This document shows, in pieces, positions 14,640 to 23,592 of a stretch of DNA of 64,000 nucleotides; the first letter of the stretch is position 1; every line of letters starts with the position of its first letter. The notes below the pieces were generated by a model. It was not told the DNA's origin and ran no database searches. It was given only the letters and a program-made list of their open reading frames with translations. The translations under genes were made by a program, and so were the position numbers. This DNA is from Sphingobacterium sp. B16(2022) (GTDB lineage Bacteria; Bacteroidota; Bacteroidia; Sphingobacteriales; Sphingobacteriaceae): positions 310,001 through 374,000 of the forward strand of contig NZ_JAAUVN010000004.1 of assembly GCF_012030425.1 (NCBI RefSeq), read 5' to 3'.

Positions 14640-15426
14640 ATAATATTGCTTTCAGCTTTTTATTGAATTCCTTTTCGTCCATCCAATCGTAGACAGAAGA
14701 TTTTAGTTTTGCGACAATCGCAGTCTTGGGCTCCGCTACCACTTTCTTTTTCTTGGTTAACACATTGGAAACTGGCGTATTGGTTAATTCAACCTTTGTT
14801 GCAAAAATATTAATGTTCATGCTCGGAATGGATACACCCAAAATCATCCCCGGTAAACCATGAATAAGTTCTGGACCTGTTGGAATGGGAATCTGCCCTG
14901 CAAAAAATGCCACCACATAAATTGAATCCTGAATAATACCATTCGCCCTACGACAATCGTACCCTGCAATATTTCGGTACTCATCCGTATACTTCCACTT
15001 CACATTGGGCAATGAATCTTTCATTAATAATTCTTCATCTCCGAAAGGCAATAACTTTAGAAAGCTGCTCTGTTTAACATTGATATAGGTTTTGGAATCA
15101 GTAATAAAGGGGCTGTACCAAGAGTAATTACGATAATTCGGCGGATAATCCTCCTGCACAGTCTCAAAAACGGTTTCATCATCAAAGAATTTTAAACTAT
15201 GATGCGTAATCATCTCTACAGGACCAGATTTCATGGCCTGCTCCACACTAATCTTGTCCCAACCATCCAGATCTGGTTTATTCAAGAAATTGCGTTTCAA
15301 ATAATTATGTAAATGAAATTTCCGTTCAAACGTAACGGTTCCACTACTCGGAAAAAAAGCGTACTGGGCAGACGCATGCATCATAAAACCCACAAATAAA
15401 AACATTACTACAATATACTTTTTCAT
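14635..15426 (-). CDS. GLPGLI-family exported protein
   Basis: 263 residues with a signal peptide (ending SAQ). The family name motif appears as HGLPGMILGVSIP (about residue 190), with the conserved upstream YRNIAGYDCRRA region. GLPGLI proteins are Bacteroidota-specific, of unknown function, and usually sit next to a TonB-dependent outer-membrane receptor. That is the case here: the start codon lies one base after the receptor stop, so they are translated from one mRNA. A role in handling a substrate or metal for the receptor is inferred from context only. The C-terminus has a basic, Ala/Lys-rich linker (KKKKVVAEPKTAIVAK) before a last amphipathic helix. Confidence 0.88.
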   Translation of the reverse strand: MKKYIVVMFLFVGFMMHASAQYAFFPSSGTVTFERKFHLHNYLKRNFLNKPDLDGWDKISVEQAMKSGPVEMITHHSLKFFDDETVFETVQEDYPPNYRNYSWYSPFITDSKTYINVKQSSFLKLLPFGDEELLMKDSLPNVKWKYTDEYRNIAGYDCRRANGIIQDSIYVVAFFAGQIPIPTGPELIHGLPGMILGVSIPSMNINIFATKVELTNTPVSNVLTKKKKVVAEPKTAIVAKLKSSVYDWMDEKEFNKKLKAILF

Positions 15427-15427
15427 C

Positions 15428-18214
15428 TTATTTTCCTCCTTTCATAGTTGTAAAATTATAAATCACTTTCAACATGCCATAACGGTGCAACACTTCATTA
15501 CTGGACTGAATAAAAGAGGATCCATTCTGATAGCGGTTTATACCACTATTCTTATTCAAGATATCGTTAACATAAATCTGTGCTTCTAACGATTTATCTT
15601 TAAAGAATTTCTTTGAAATATAACCATTCATATTAACGATATTAATAGACTGCAAGGTTTGAGTCGAACTCTGATAGCTTTGATTAACGTTAAGCCCTAC
15701 TTTAAAATCTTTCGGCAGGTAATAAGTTACATTGCCATAAGAATTCATTGTAAAAGTTGTTCTACTCAATTGAGGCTGTAAAGAGGAATTTAGTTTTTCA
15801 ACACCCGGAGTAATATTTAAGTAGAAATCCAACTTATTTGCCTTATAACGACTTAATCCGATACTAGGGGCTAAACTCCAAGTTTCATTCTGATTTAAAC
15901 GCGGTTCCTCTATTCCTAATGATAAGTAACTATATTGACTACTGTATTCCACATTAGCTCCTAAATTTAGGTTCAGTCCCCATTTTTTCTGTACAACAAA
16001 TCGATATCCAGATTGCCCATATATCCGCCAGTTTGTCTTGTCGATGTTGACATATTGAATATCTTGACGACCTTCTTCATAATACCTCACCCTGCTGGAT
16101 ATATTATTGATTCCCTGGGTTGCACTTACATATGCATAAACACTTTGATCTTTCAGCTGTTTATAGGAATTGAAACTTAAACTGTAATTATTACTAAAAC
16201 CAGCTTTTAAATCAAAATTATCGAGATAGGTTACCAATTGTTGTGAGTTTTGCTTTAATGGTTCGATTTGCGTCAGTGACGGTTGCAATGTTCTTCCCGA
16301 GTACCTGAAATTAATACTTTTACTTTTCGTAATCTGATAATTAGTCGATAAGCTTGGACGAATTGACGTTTGATCACGCTGAAGCACAGTTTCCAAATTA
16401 TTGTAATCACGCTTCACATTTTCAAAATCCAGTTGGTTACTTAGATTAACCGTTAACTTGTTATCTTTATAATTGAGTGAAGTACTCAATCCATTTTTCA
16501 TACTCGTAAAATCAAAATCATTCAGGATCGCCTGATCTAATACGGTATACTCGCCTGTCAACGAATCTCTATCGAAAGATTGATTTAATGTTTCCGACTT
16601 ATTATTTAGGAATGAATATCCCAGAGCAGCGGTCAACCTTTTAGAAATAGGTTCTGTAAAGGTCATCGAAGCTCCTAAATTCGTATTCCTATTCATATTT
16701 TTCTTATACTGATCTATGGTATCGGTAAGATTGTTTTTAAAGAAATGGGTACTTGAGAAATAATTTATATTACCATCATTTTTATCCGAATTCGTATTGA
16801 CCGCCAAAGTCAATGATCTTCTTACTTTCTTAAAACGTCTCGTGAGTAAAACGTCCAGATTGTATTGCTCCTGATCAGTTCTCGAATTATTTTTAGAATA
16901 TGTTTCCGTAATTCCCTGCCCTTCCAAAGTTTTTTGATCAGCAAATGTTTCTGAAAAATTATCCCTTTGCGACTTATTGAACCCCATTTTCACAGTCATA
17001 TCGGTTAAGGAATCCAATTTATAATCATACCTCAGGTTGGCTGCATTTGTCTTAGTCTCGTTGTCCGAGCTCGTTACCGAATTATCAATACGTGCTTGTT
17101 CTGGAATGTTATTTTGGGCAGAATAAGTACTGGTATTATTTACGTTTAGTTGATTCCTTCTATAGTTAACGTTAATTTTGTGCTTATCATTTGCAGTCTT
17201 ATCTGAGTAGCTGGCCCCAAAATTTAAAGCTTTGGGTACTCCACCTCCATAAAACCTTCCGTCAAATCCACCTTCGGAGCCGTCACCACCAGAAGAGATC
17301 ATAATACCGCCACCATCCATAACTTCCATGCTACCCGATCCACCTACACCATACTTCTGTCCATCTTCAAATCCAAGTCCCACCATACCATCATTGGCCG
17401 CAATACCGTAAACAGCTATTTTCTGGCTCCCTTTGAATTTATTGACCATCACTTTGCCCCCATAGTAGTTATCGGTACCTCCACCCACGGTAGCTTGCCC
17501 AAACATTCCTTTCTTACTATCGGCCTTTAACTTGATATCAATAGTCTGTGTGCGTTCTCCGTCATCAACACCTGTACGGTCTGCTAAGTCCGATTTTTTT
17601 TCATACACCTGTACCTTACTAACCATGTCCGAACGGATATTCTTGGTAATAAGTGTTGGATCATCGCCAAAGAACTCTTCTCCGTCTAATAATACTTTCT
17701 TCACTTCTTTTCCATTTGCCGTAATCTTACCATTTGCATCCATGGTCATTCCTGGCAATACTTTTAAGAGGTCTTCCACTTTAGCATCTTTTTCGACTTT
17801 AAAGCTTCCTGCATCATATTCAATGGTATCCCCTTTCATAACGACAGGGATTCTGCCTGTTACTTGTGCCTCTTCCAAAAGCAATGCGGCTTTTGATAAT
17901 TTAATAGTTCCAAAAGCAATGGGCTCTTGACCTACAGTAACATCCTTGACAACATCCACATATTGAGGAAAGGATACAATGAACCGATAAGTTCCTGTAT
18001 CAATTTTAGGAAAAGAAAAGGATCCATTTTCATTTGTTCTCACGAACTTGACAAGAACGGAATCTTTCGCATTTAATAATACAACAGCCGCTTTACCAAG
18101 TTTCCCCCCATCCTTCGAATCTACAATCTCTCCCGATACTTTTGTTTGTGCATGTGTTGCATTGGTCAGCATAAATGAGCATAGTAATAATATGCTCCAA
18201 TAGAATTTGGCCAT
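15428..18214 (-). CDS. TonB-dependent receptor, outer-membrane beta-barrel family
   Basis: 928 residues: signal peptide (ending HAQ); carboxypeptidase-like regulatory beta-sandwich (about 24-108, GEIVDSKDGGKLGKAAVVLL); a plug-like domain (about 115-235, with EDLLKVLPGMTMDANGKI and KVLLDGEEFFGDDP). A long barrel follows to the C-terminus, about 650 residues of alternating aromatic strands. A glycine-rich loop (about 290-325) is unusual and may be an extracellular or plug-barrel linker. It belongs to the receptor family without a full SusC signature. It forms a two-gene unit with the GLPGLI protein, so the substrate is probably something other than a classic polysaccharide. Its real cargo cannot be read from the sequence. 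Confidence 0.88.
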   Translation of the reverse strand: MAKFYWSILLLCSFMLTNATHAQTKVSGEIVDSKDGGKLGKAAVVLLNAKDSVLVKFVRTNENGSFSFPKIDTGTYRFIVSFPQYVDVVKDVTVGQEPIAFGTIKLSKAALLLEEAQVTGRIPVVMKGDTIEYDAGSFKVEKDAKVEDLLKVLPGMTMDANGKITANGKEVKKVLLDGEEFFGDDPTLITKNIRSDMVSKVQVYEKKSDLADRTGVDDGERTQTIDIKLKADSKKGMFGQATVGGGTDNYYGGKVMVNKFKGSQKIAVYGIAANDGMVGLGFEDGQKYGVGGSGSMEVMDGGGIMISSGGDGSEGGFDGRFYGGGVPKALNFGASYSDKTANDKHKINVNYRRNQLNVNNTSTYSAQNNIPEQARIDNSVTSSDNETKTNAANLRYDYKLDSLTDMTVKMGFNKSQRDNFSETFADQKTLEGQGITETYSKNNSRTDQEQYNLDVLLTRRFKKVRRSLTLAVNTNSDKNDGNINYFSSTHFFKNNLTDTIDQYKKNMNRNTNLGASMTFTEPISKRLTAALGYSFLNNKSETLNQSFDRDSLTGEYTVLDQAILNDFDFTSMKNGLSTSLNYKDNKLTVNLSNQLDFENVKRDYNNLETVLQRDQTSIRPSLSTNYQITKSKSINFRYSGRTLQPSLTQIEPLKQNSQQLVTYLDNFDLKAGFSNNYSLSFNSYKQLKDQSVYAYVSATQGINNISSRVRYYEEGRQDIQYVNIDKTNWRIYGQSGYRFVVQKKWGLNLNLGANVEYSSQYSYLSLGIEEPRLNQNETWSLAPSIGLSRYKANKLDFYLNITPGVEKLNSSLQPQLSRTTFTMNSYGNVTYYLPKDFKVGLNVNQSYQSSTQTLQSINIVNMNGYISKKFFKDKSLEAQIYVNDILNKNSGINRYQNGSSFIQSSNEVLHRYGMLKVIYNFTTMKGGK

Positions 18215-18309
18215 TAGGTTCGGTTTATAATGATATTAAAAACTAAAGATATAGTTTTAATACGATAAAGTCGTATGCTTTTTGTTAAATTTTCGTTAAA
18301 AATAAAAAA

Positions 18310-18335
18310 GGCCGAATTAATCAAATAATTCGGCC
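18310..18335 (-). terminator. Terminator of the Rrf2 regulator gene
   Basis: The stem GGCCGAATTA with its complement, a 6-base loop, and a T run on the minus strand (A run at 18304-18309). Confidence 0.75.
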
Positions 18336-18359
18336 CTTTCAGTAAAAAGTTTAATTTAT

Positions 18360-18809
18360 CTAGCTATCTTCTGTAGTGTCTAGGTTTAATTGTTTTTCCT
18401 TGTTTATTAGACTCGCAACACTCGTATCGTTTAGTATTTGTAACATTGCATTACGAACCTCAACAAAAGTATCGCGTATACCACAGGCATGCTCTGTGGT
18501 ACATTCATCACATGAGCGATAGAAATTAAGACTGACACAAGGTAATAAGGCAATAGGTCCGTCGATCAATCGCATCACCTGGGACAAATAAACATCTTCT
18601 GGTGCTTTATTTAGACTGTAACCACCTCCTGCACCTTTCTTGCTATACAAAATCCCTGCATTACGCATTTCCAACAATATCTGTTCTAAAAATTTCTTCG
18701 GAATGTTTTCTTCCTCTGCAATTTTTACAATCTGCATGGGATCTTTACCGTAGTTCCTACCTAAAACCATTAAGGCTTTAATGGCATATTTTGTCTTTTT
18801 AGAAAGCAT
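18360..18809 (-). CDS. Rrf2-family transcriptional regulator, probably Fe-S dependent
   Basis: 149 residues. The winged helix covers about 1-75 (YAIKALMVLGRNYG, KIAEEENIPKKFLEQILLEMRNAGILYSKKGAGGGY, typical Rrf2). A C-terminal dimer helix carries three cysteines plus one (PCVSLNFYRSCDECTTEHACGIRDT), like the cluster-binding cysteines of IscR, NsrR and RsrR. So it may sense iron-sulfur status or nitric oxide; this is inferred from the cysteines. Its own promoter region contains two overlapping inverted repeats (18821-18848 and 18843-18890), suggesting autoregulation. The adjacent genes are unrelated; its regulon is unknown. Confidence 0.88.
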   Translation of the reverse strand: MLSKKTKYAIKALMVLGRNYGKDPMQIVKIAEEENIPKKFLEQILLEMRNAGILYSKKGAGGGYSLNKAPEDVYLSQVMRLIDGPIALLPCVSLNFYRSCDECTTEHACGIRDTFVEVRNAMLQILNDTSVASLINKEKQLNLDTTEDS

Positions 18810-18820
18810 ATTATTTATTC

Positions 18821-18890
18821 AATTTTATCTACAAACTTAGATAAAATTGTTTTATTTACAATCTTATTGCATTGCTTATAAAACAATTTT
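18821..18890 (-). promoter_or_regulatory. Two overlapping inverted repeats upstream of the Rrf2 gene
   Basis: The first repeat is AATTTTATCT-N8-AGATAAAATT (18821-18848), starting 12 bases before the start codon. The second is AAAATTGTTTTAT-N22-ATAAAACAATTTT (18843-18890). Both have perfect arms (10 and 13 bp). They overlap by six bases. The likely reader is the Rrf2 protein itself. Confidence 0.5.
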
Positions 18891-18973
18891 ACCACCCTCT
18901 TCTCTTCAATCAGTAAATTTATATAGCAGAAATCTAACAAATTTTACCTGTAATATAGCATTTAAAAGCGATA

Positions 18974-20614
18974 TTACTGTCCTAACACTTCTACTATAGG
19001 AGTACCGATACTACCATTTGGCTCCATAACATGCAACAACGCGGCTAAAGTTGGAGCAATGTCAGTAACGTTTACAGCTTTATTAGAAACGCCATGTTTG
19101 ATACCCCATCCCATAAATACTAATGGTATATGCGAGTCAAAGCTTGACCATGTACCGTGCGTTGTACCTGTAGAACGAGGAGATCCCTCATACCATTGTG
19201 GCTCAACAACAATCTGAATAACACCACTTCGCTTCATATGATATCCGTTAATTGCTTTTTCTCGAATTGCAAGTGGAGCTTGAAGAACATCACCTTTGGA
19301 CATATCGAATACGAAAGCAACACCATCCTGTTTTTTCAAATACTTGATGATATCTGTTTTAATGGCTTCTTCATCTAGTTTTAAAGTTTCAATCTTTTCA
19401 TTATCCAAATGAACCTGGTAGTTCATTAAGCTTTTAACTATTTTTTCTTGACCAAACTTAGCTTTCAAATTATCATTCAAAGCTGTTAAGATCTGTCTAC
19501 CTGGAAAATATCCCCCGTTCCCTTTCATGTCCATGAAATAACGAGAATTATAAGATGCGGCATGATCTGCTGTTAAAAAGAATGTGTAATTACCTTTACC
19601 AACTGATTTATCTAAATAGTTGAAAAGATCTGCAAGTTCATGATCCAGCTTTAAATAGATATCTTCAATTTCTACAGAAGAAAGGGAATAGCGATGGCCC
19701 ACATAGTCAGTAGCAGATAAGCTTACACAAAGAAAGTCCGTACTTTTCGTTGGGTTATTTCCAAGTTTTTCATTTTCTATAGCCGCTTTAGCTAAATCTA
19801 ATGTCAAGGTGTTTCCCATAGGCGTCGTCTTGATCAACTCGTACCCTTCAGTAGCCATCAATTTGGAAGTTGCCCTTGGTAAAGTTGGACTTGCCTCTCC
19901 AGCAAATTTTCCTTCATAAATATTATCATCAGCAATACTTGATGTATAGGTCGATAACGGAAAAGATGGTTTCCAATCTTGTTTTAAATATTTTTCAGCA
20001 AGTTTTTTCTTATTAAAATCTGTTACCCAGTTTGGTAATTTATCCATGTAGAAATTGCTCGTAATCCAATTACCTGACTTAGATTCAAACCAATAGGCTG
20101 CATCAGCAAAATGACCAGCAGGTAGAATCCCGCCACGGTCTTTAATGGCAATACCGATAACCTTTGATTGAAAATTGGTCGCCAATTTCAATTGATCTGT
20201 AATGGTTGAAGCGAGTAAATTGCGTGGAGACTGCTTTCCTTCAGCCTCTGTTGTACCTACCCCAACGACATTGTCATCCTGAGTACAATACATTGGTTTA
20301 CCAGTTTGCTCCATAATCCAATCATTACCCGAAATACCATGTATAGCAGGTACTGATCCTGTGTAAACAGAGCTATGGCCAATAGCAGTATACGTTGGAA
20401 TGTAGTTGATCAGCGTATTTTCACATGAAAATCCCTCATTCAACAATCTTTTGAAACCACCTTCGCCATAACGTTCAGCGAATCGGTACAGGTAATCCCA
20501 ACGCATCTGGTCAACCATAAGACCCACGACTAATTTAGGACGTTCTGGCGACTGTGCAAAGGTTGTCAAACTACTCAACCCTACGCACATCATTATTAAC
20601 ATTTTTTTAATCAT
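18974..20614 (-). CDS. PafA-type alkaline phosphatase
   Basis: Releases phosphate from monoesters outside the cytoplasmic membrane. 546 residues with a signal peptide (ending FAQ). The alkaline phosphatase fold is clear: metal ligands in GLMVDQMRWD, nucleophile Thr76 in PTYTAIGHSS, Asn97 in SGNDW, Lys158 and Arg160 in IAIKDRGG, further metal ligands in SATDYVGHRYS, TADHAAS and GTTHGTWSS. These residues match those of the characterised PafA enzymes of Flavobacteria, which are calcium-stimulated and not repressed by phosphate. It starts 33 bases after the uvrA stop and may be read through from uvrA. No terminator was seen after it. Confidence 0.9.
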   Translation of the reverse strand: MIKKMLIMMCVGLSSLTTFAQSPERPKLVVGLMVDQMRWDYLYRFAERYGEGGFKRLLNEGFSCENTLINYIPTYTAIGHSSVYTGSVPAIHGISGNDWIMEQTGKPMYCTQDDNVVGVGTTEAEGKQSPRNLLASTITDQLKLATNFQSKVIGIAIKDRGGILPAGHFADAAYWFESKSGNWITSNFYMDKLPNWVTDFNKKKLAEKYLKQDWKPSFPLSTYTSSIADDNIYEGKFAGEASPTLPRATSKLMATEGYELIKTTPMGNTLTLDLAKAAIENEKLGNNPTKSTDFLCVSLSATDYVGHRYSLSSVEIEDIYLKLDHELADLFNYLDKSVGKGNYTFFLTADHAASYNSRYFMDMKGNGGYFPGRQILTALNDNLKAKFGQEKIVKSLMNYQVHLDNEKIETLKLDEEAIKTDIIKYLKKQDGVAFVFDMSKGDVLQAPLAIREKAINGYHMKRSGVIQIVVEPQWYEGSPRSTGTTHGTWSSFDSHIPLVFMGWGIKHGVSNKAVNVTDIAPTLAALLHVMEPNGSIGTPIVEVLGQ

Positions 20615-20647
20615 GTCTTTTATTTTGTTTAGGCTATAAATGTAAAA

Positions 20648-23449
20648 TTAATTCGTTAAATGAGTCTGTAAATATTGCCCTGTATAAGAATCTTTACATT
20701 TGACCAAATCTTCAGGAAGTCCTGCAAAAACTAATTTCCCTCCTTTATCTCCCCCTTCAGGACCGATATCTATGACCCAATCTGCCGATTTGATCATATC
20801 CATATTATGTTCGATAACCAAAATACTATTCCCTAAATTGATCAGTGCCTCAAAAGATTTCAAGAGCTTCTTAATATCATGAAAATGGAGACCTGTTGTT
20901 GGTTCATCAAATATAAAAAGTGTTTTCTTACTGTTATTTCCTTTAATTAAGAATGAAGCCAGTTTGATACGCTGTGCTTCTCCACCAGATAGTGTACTCG
21001 ATGATTGTCCCAATTTCACATAACCTAGTCCAACATCTTGTAAAGGCTGAAGTTTAGATAAGATTTTAGGTTGATCAGCAAAGAAAACAATAGCCTCATC
21101 AACACTCAATTCCAAAACATCTGAAACCGACTTACTTTTATACTGGACATCAAGTACATGCTGTTTAAAGCGTTTTCCTTCACAAGCTTCACAAGGCAGC
21201 ACAATATCGGCCATAAATTGCATCTCAATCTTTACTTCTCCCTCGCCTTGGCATACGTCACAGCGACCACCCTCCACATTAAATGAAAAGGCGGCGGGTT
21301 TTAGTCCTGCAGCTTTAGCTGCCGGTAAATTTGAATATAAAGCTCTAACTTCATCCCAAGCTTTTACATAGGTAACGGGATTTGATCGTGAAGAACGACC
21401 GATCGGATTCTGATCAACCATTTCAATTTGTTCAACGCGATCAATATCTCCTTCAATTCCATCGTAAACTCCTGTCTGCTCACCGGAATAATTCCCGATC
21501 GCTTTTTGCAGAGCCGGATATAAAATCCGTTTTACAAGCGATGTTTTCCCAGAACCGGAAACACCGGTGACAACAGTAAAATTATTGAGTGGAAAAGTCA
21601 CATCGATACCCTGCAGGTTATTTTCATGCGCTCCTTTAACTGTAATGGAATTGTTCCATGTACGGCGTTGAGCCGGAATGACGATCTGATCTTGTCCGCT
21701 TAAATAACGTCCTGTTAAACTTTTTTTATCTTTAATGATATCATCGTAGTGACCCGCAAATACCAATTCACCGCCATTTATTCCTGCTTCCGGACCAATA
21801 TCGATCAAATAATCGGCAGCCTCCATCATTTCCTGTTCATGCTCGACCACAATAACCGTATTGCCAATATCCCTTAGCGATTTTAAAACTCCTATAAGTC
21901 TTTGTGTATCTCGAGGATGTAAACCTATACTCGGTTCGTCCAAGACATAAATTGACCCAACCAAAGAACTTCCTAAAGAAGTCGCTAAATTGATACGTTG
22001 CGATTCACCTCCAGAAAGAGAGTTGGATAAGCGATTTAAAGTTAAATAGCTCAATCCTACATCACATAAAAACTGTAACCGGCTTTCAATTTCAGATAAT
22101 AACCGCTTCGCAATTAAAAGATCATTCCCTTTTAGTTCTAACCCTTGGAAAAACTCCAATGCTTTATCTAAAGGCATCAGCACGATATCGGTAATGGACC
22201 TATCGCCAACTTTAACGTAGGTTGCATCCTGACGAAGACGGGAACCATGACATTCTGGACAATCTGTCTTACCACGATAGCGGGATAACATGACCCGATA
22301 CTGGATTTTGTAGGTCTGTTCTTCAAGCTCTTGAAAAAACTGATTTAAACCTGAAAAATATTTGTTACCAGTCCAAAGAACTTTCTTCTGTGCGGCTGTT
22401 AAATCAGAATAAGAACGATGGATAGGAAAGTCAAACTTTAATGAAACTTTGATCAGTGCCTGTAACCATTCGCCCATTTTCTCTCCTCGCCATGGTGCGA
22501 TAGCACCATCATATACCGATCGGCTTTTATCAGGAATAACAAGATCTGGATCGATACCAATCACTTTCCCATATCCTTCACAACGGCGACATGCTCCATA
22601 TGGATTATTAAAACTGAAGAAATTAGCTGTTGGTTCTTCAAACAAGATTCCATCAAGCTCAAAACGATCTGAGAAATGATGTAATTCCTCTCCTACGGCT
22701 ATGGAGCAATTACCTTTTCCTTCAAATAAAGCTGTTTGAATAGAATCCGAAAGACGATTTAAGGTATCGTCATCCGAGTCGATACGAAGACGGTCCGTAA
22801 CGATTTCTATTTCACCCTCTTTAATTGCTTTATTATCGACTTTCTTGTCATCGATGATACTTTCTATTTTCTGTAACTCACCTTTATACTTGATACGAAC
22901 AAAACCTTTCTGTAATAAAAGTGAAAGTTCCTCTTTTATCTTACGGTCGTTCGTGGGAATTAATGGAGCATAAATGGTAATAGATGTTCCCTCCTCTAAA
23001 GCTGTTGCAAAATCTACAATACTGGAGACTGTATCTTTCGTAACAAGTTGTCCAGATACTGGAGAATAGGTTTTGCCTATACGTGCATATAATAGTTTCA
23101 GATAATCATAAATCTCAGTCGATGTACCAACAGTAGAGCGTGGGTTGCTTGTAATAACGCGTTGTTCGATCGCTATTGCCGGTGCTATACCTTTAATATA
23201 ATCAACTTCAGGCTTATTCATCCTTCCCATAAACTGACGAGCATAGGAAGAGAGACTTTCGACATAACGACGTTGCCCCTCGGCATAGAGTGTATCAAAT
23301 GCTAAGGAAGATTTGCCCGAGCCTGACATACCTGTAATAACTACCAGTTTGTTTTTAGGGATATCGACATCAATATTCTTTAAATTATTGACTCTTGCCC
23401 CTTTTATTTGAATATAATTTTTCGGACTATTATTCTGTGTCTTCGCCAT
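20648..23449 (-). CDS. uvrA: Excinuclease ABC subunit A
   Basis: The damage-recognition ATPase of nucleotide excision repair, cytoplasmic. 933 residues, normal length. First ABC unit with Walker A GMSGSGKSSLAFDTLYAEGQ near residue 39, a zinc motif (CRRCEGYGK ... CPECHGSR), ABC signature LSGGESQRINLA, then Walker B YVLDEPSIGLHP. Second unit with GVSGSGKTSL, zinc motif CDVCQGEGEVKIEM ... CEACEGKRF, signature LSGGEAQRIKLA, and IFDEPTTGLH. The gene has no obvious LexA box that I could read upstream. It lies downstream of the M28 peptidase gene, from which a terminator (23501-23524) separates it. Confidence 0.97.
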   Translation of the reverse strand: MAKTQNNSPKNYIQIKGARVNNLKNIDVDIPKNKLVVITGMSGSGKSSLAFDTLYAEGQRRYVESLSSYARQFMGRMNKPEVDYIKGIAPAIAIEQRVITSNPRSTVGTSTEIYDYLKLLYARIGKTYSPVSGQLVTKDTVSSIVDFATALEEGTSITIYAPLIPTNDRKIKEELSLLLQKGFVRIKYKGELQKIESIIDDKKVDNKAIKEGEIEIVTDRLRIDSDDDTLNRLSDSIQTALFEGKGNCSIAVGEELHHFSDRFELDGILFEEPTANFFSFNNPYGACRRCEGYGKVIGIDPDLVIPDKSRSVYDGAIAPWRGEKMGEWLQALIKVSLKFDFPIHRSYSDLTAAQKKVLWTGNKYFSGLNQFFQELEEQTYKIQYRVMLSRYRGKTDCPECHGSRLRQDATYVKVGDRSITDIVLMPLDKALEFFQGLELKGNDLLIAKRLLSEIESRLQFLCDVGLSYLTLNRLSNSLSGGESQRINLATSLGSSLVGSIYVLDEPSIGLHPRDTQRLIGVLKSLRDIGNTVIVVEHEQEMMEAADYLIDIGPEAGINGGELVFAGHYDDIIKDKKSLTGRYLSGQDQIVIPAQRRTWNNSITVKGAHENNLQGIDVTFPLNNFTVVTGVSGSGKTSLVKRILYPALQKAIGNYSGEQTGVYDGIEGDIDRVEQIEMVDQNPIGRSSRSNPVTYVKAWDEVRALYSNLPAAKAAGLKPAAFSFNVEGGRCDVCQGEGEVKIEMQFMADIVLPCEACEGKRFKQHVLDVQYKSKSVSDVLELSVDEAIVFFADQPKILSKLQPLQDVGLGYVKLGQSSSTLSGGEAQRIKLASFLIKGNNSKKTLFIFDEPTTGLHFHDIKKLLKSFEALINLGNSILVIEHNMDMIKSADWVIDIGPEGGDKGGKLVFAGLPEDLVKCKDSYTGQYLQTHLTN

Positions 23450-23500
23450 TTATAAATTCCAATCTAATTTGTTTCAATCTGACATACAGATAAAAACAAA

Positions 23501-23524
23501 AATAAGGATTTAAAAATCCTTATT
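23501..23524 (-). terminator. Terminator of the M28 peptidase gene
   Basis: AATAAGGATT with its complement around a 4-base loop; on the minus strand a TTTGTTTTTA run follows. It separates the peptidase gene from uvrA. Confidence 0.7.
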
Positions 23525-23592
23525 AATAATATGGACTAAGAAAAGCCCAATATTTTACAAATTCTTAATAAAGAATCTATTTCAAATGTTAC

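Noticed and set aside
17170..17400. Glycine-rich stretch in the TonB receptor as tandem repeat
   Set aside because: The glycine clusters are irregular, with no repeated unit at the DNA level.
23561..23576. ATTCTT-AATA-AAGAAT as terminator after the M28 gene
   Set aside because: Only six AT-rich pairs; the repeat at 23501-23524 with a T run is much better.
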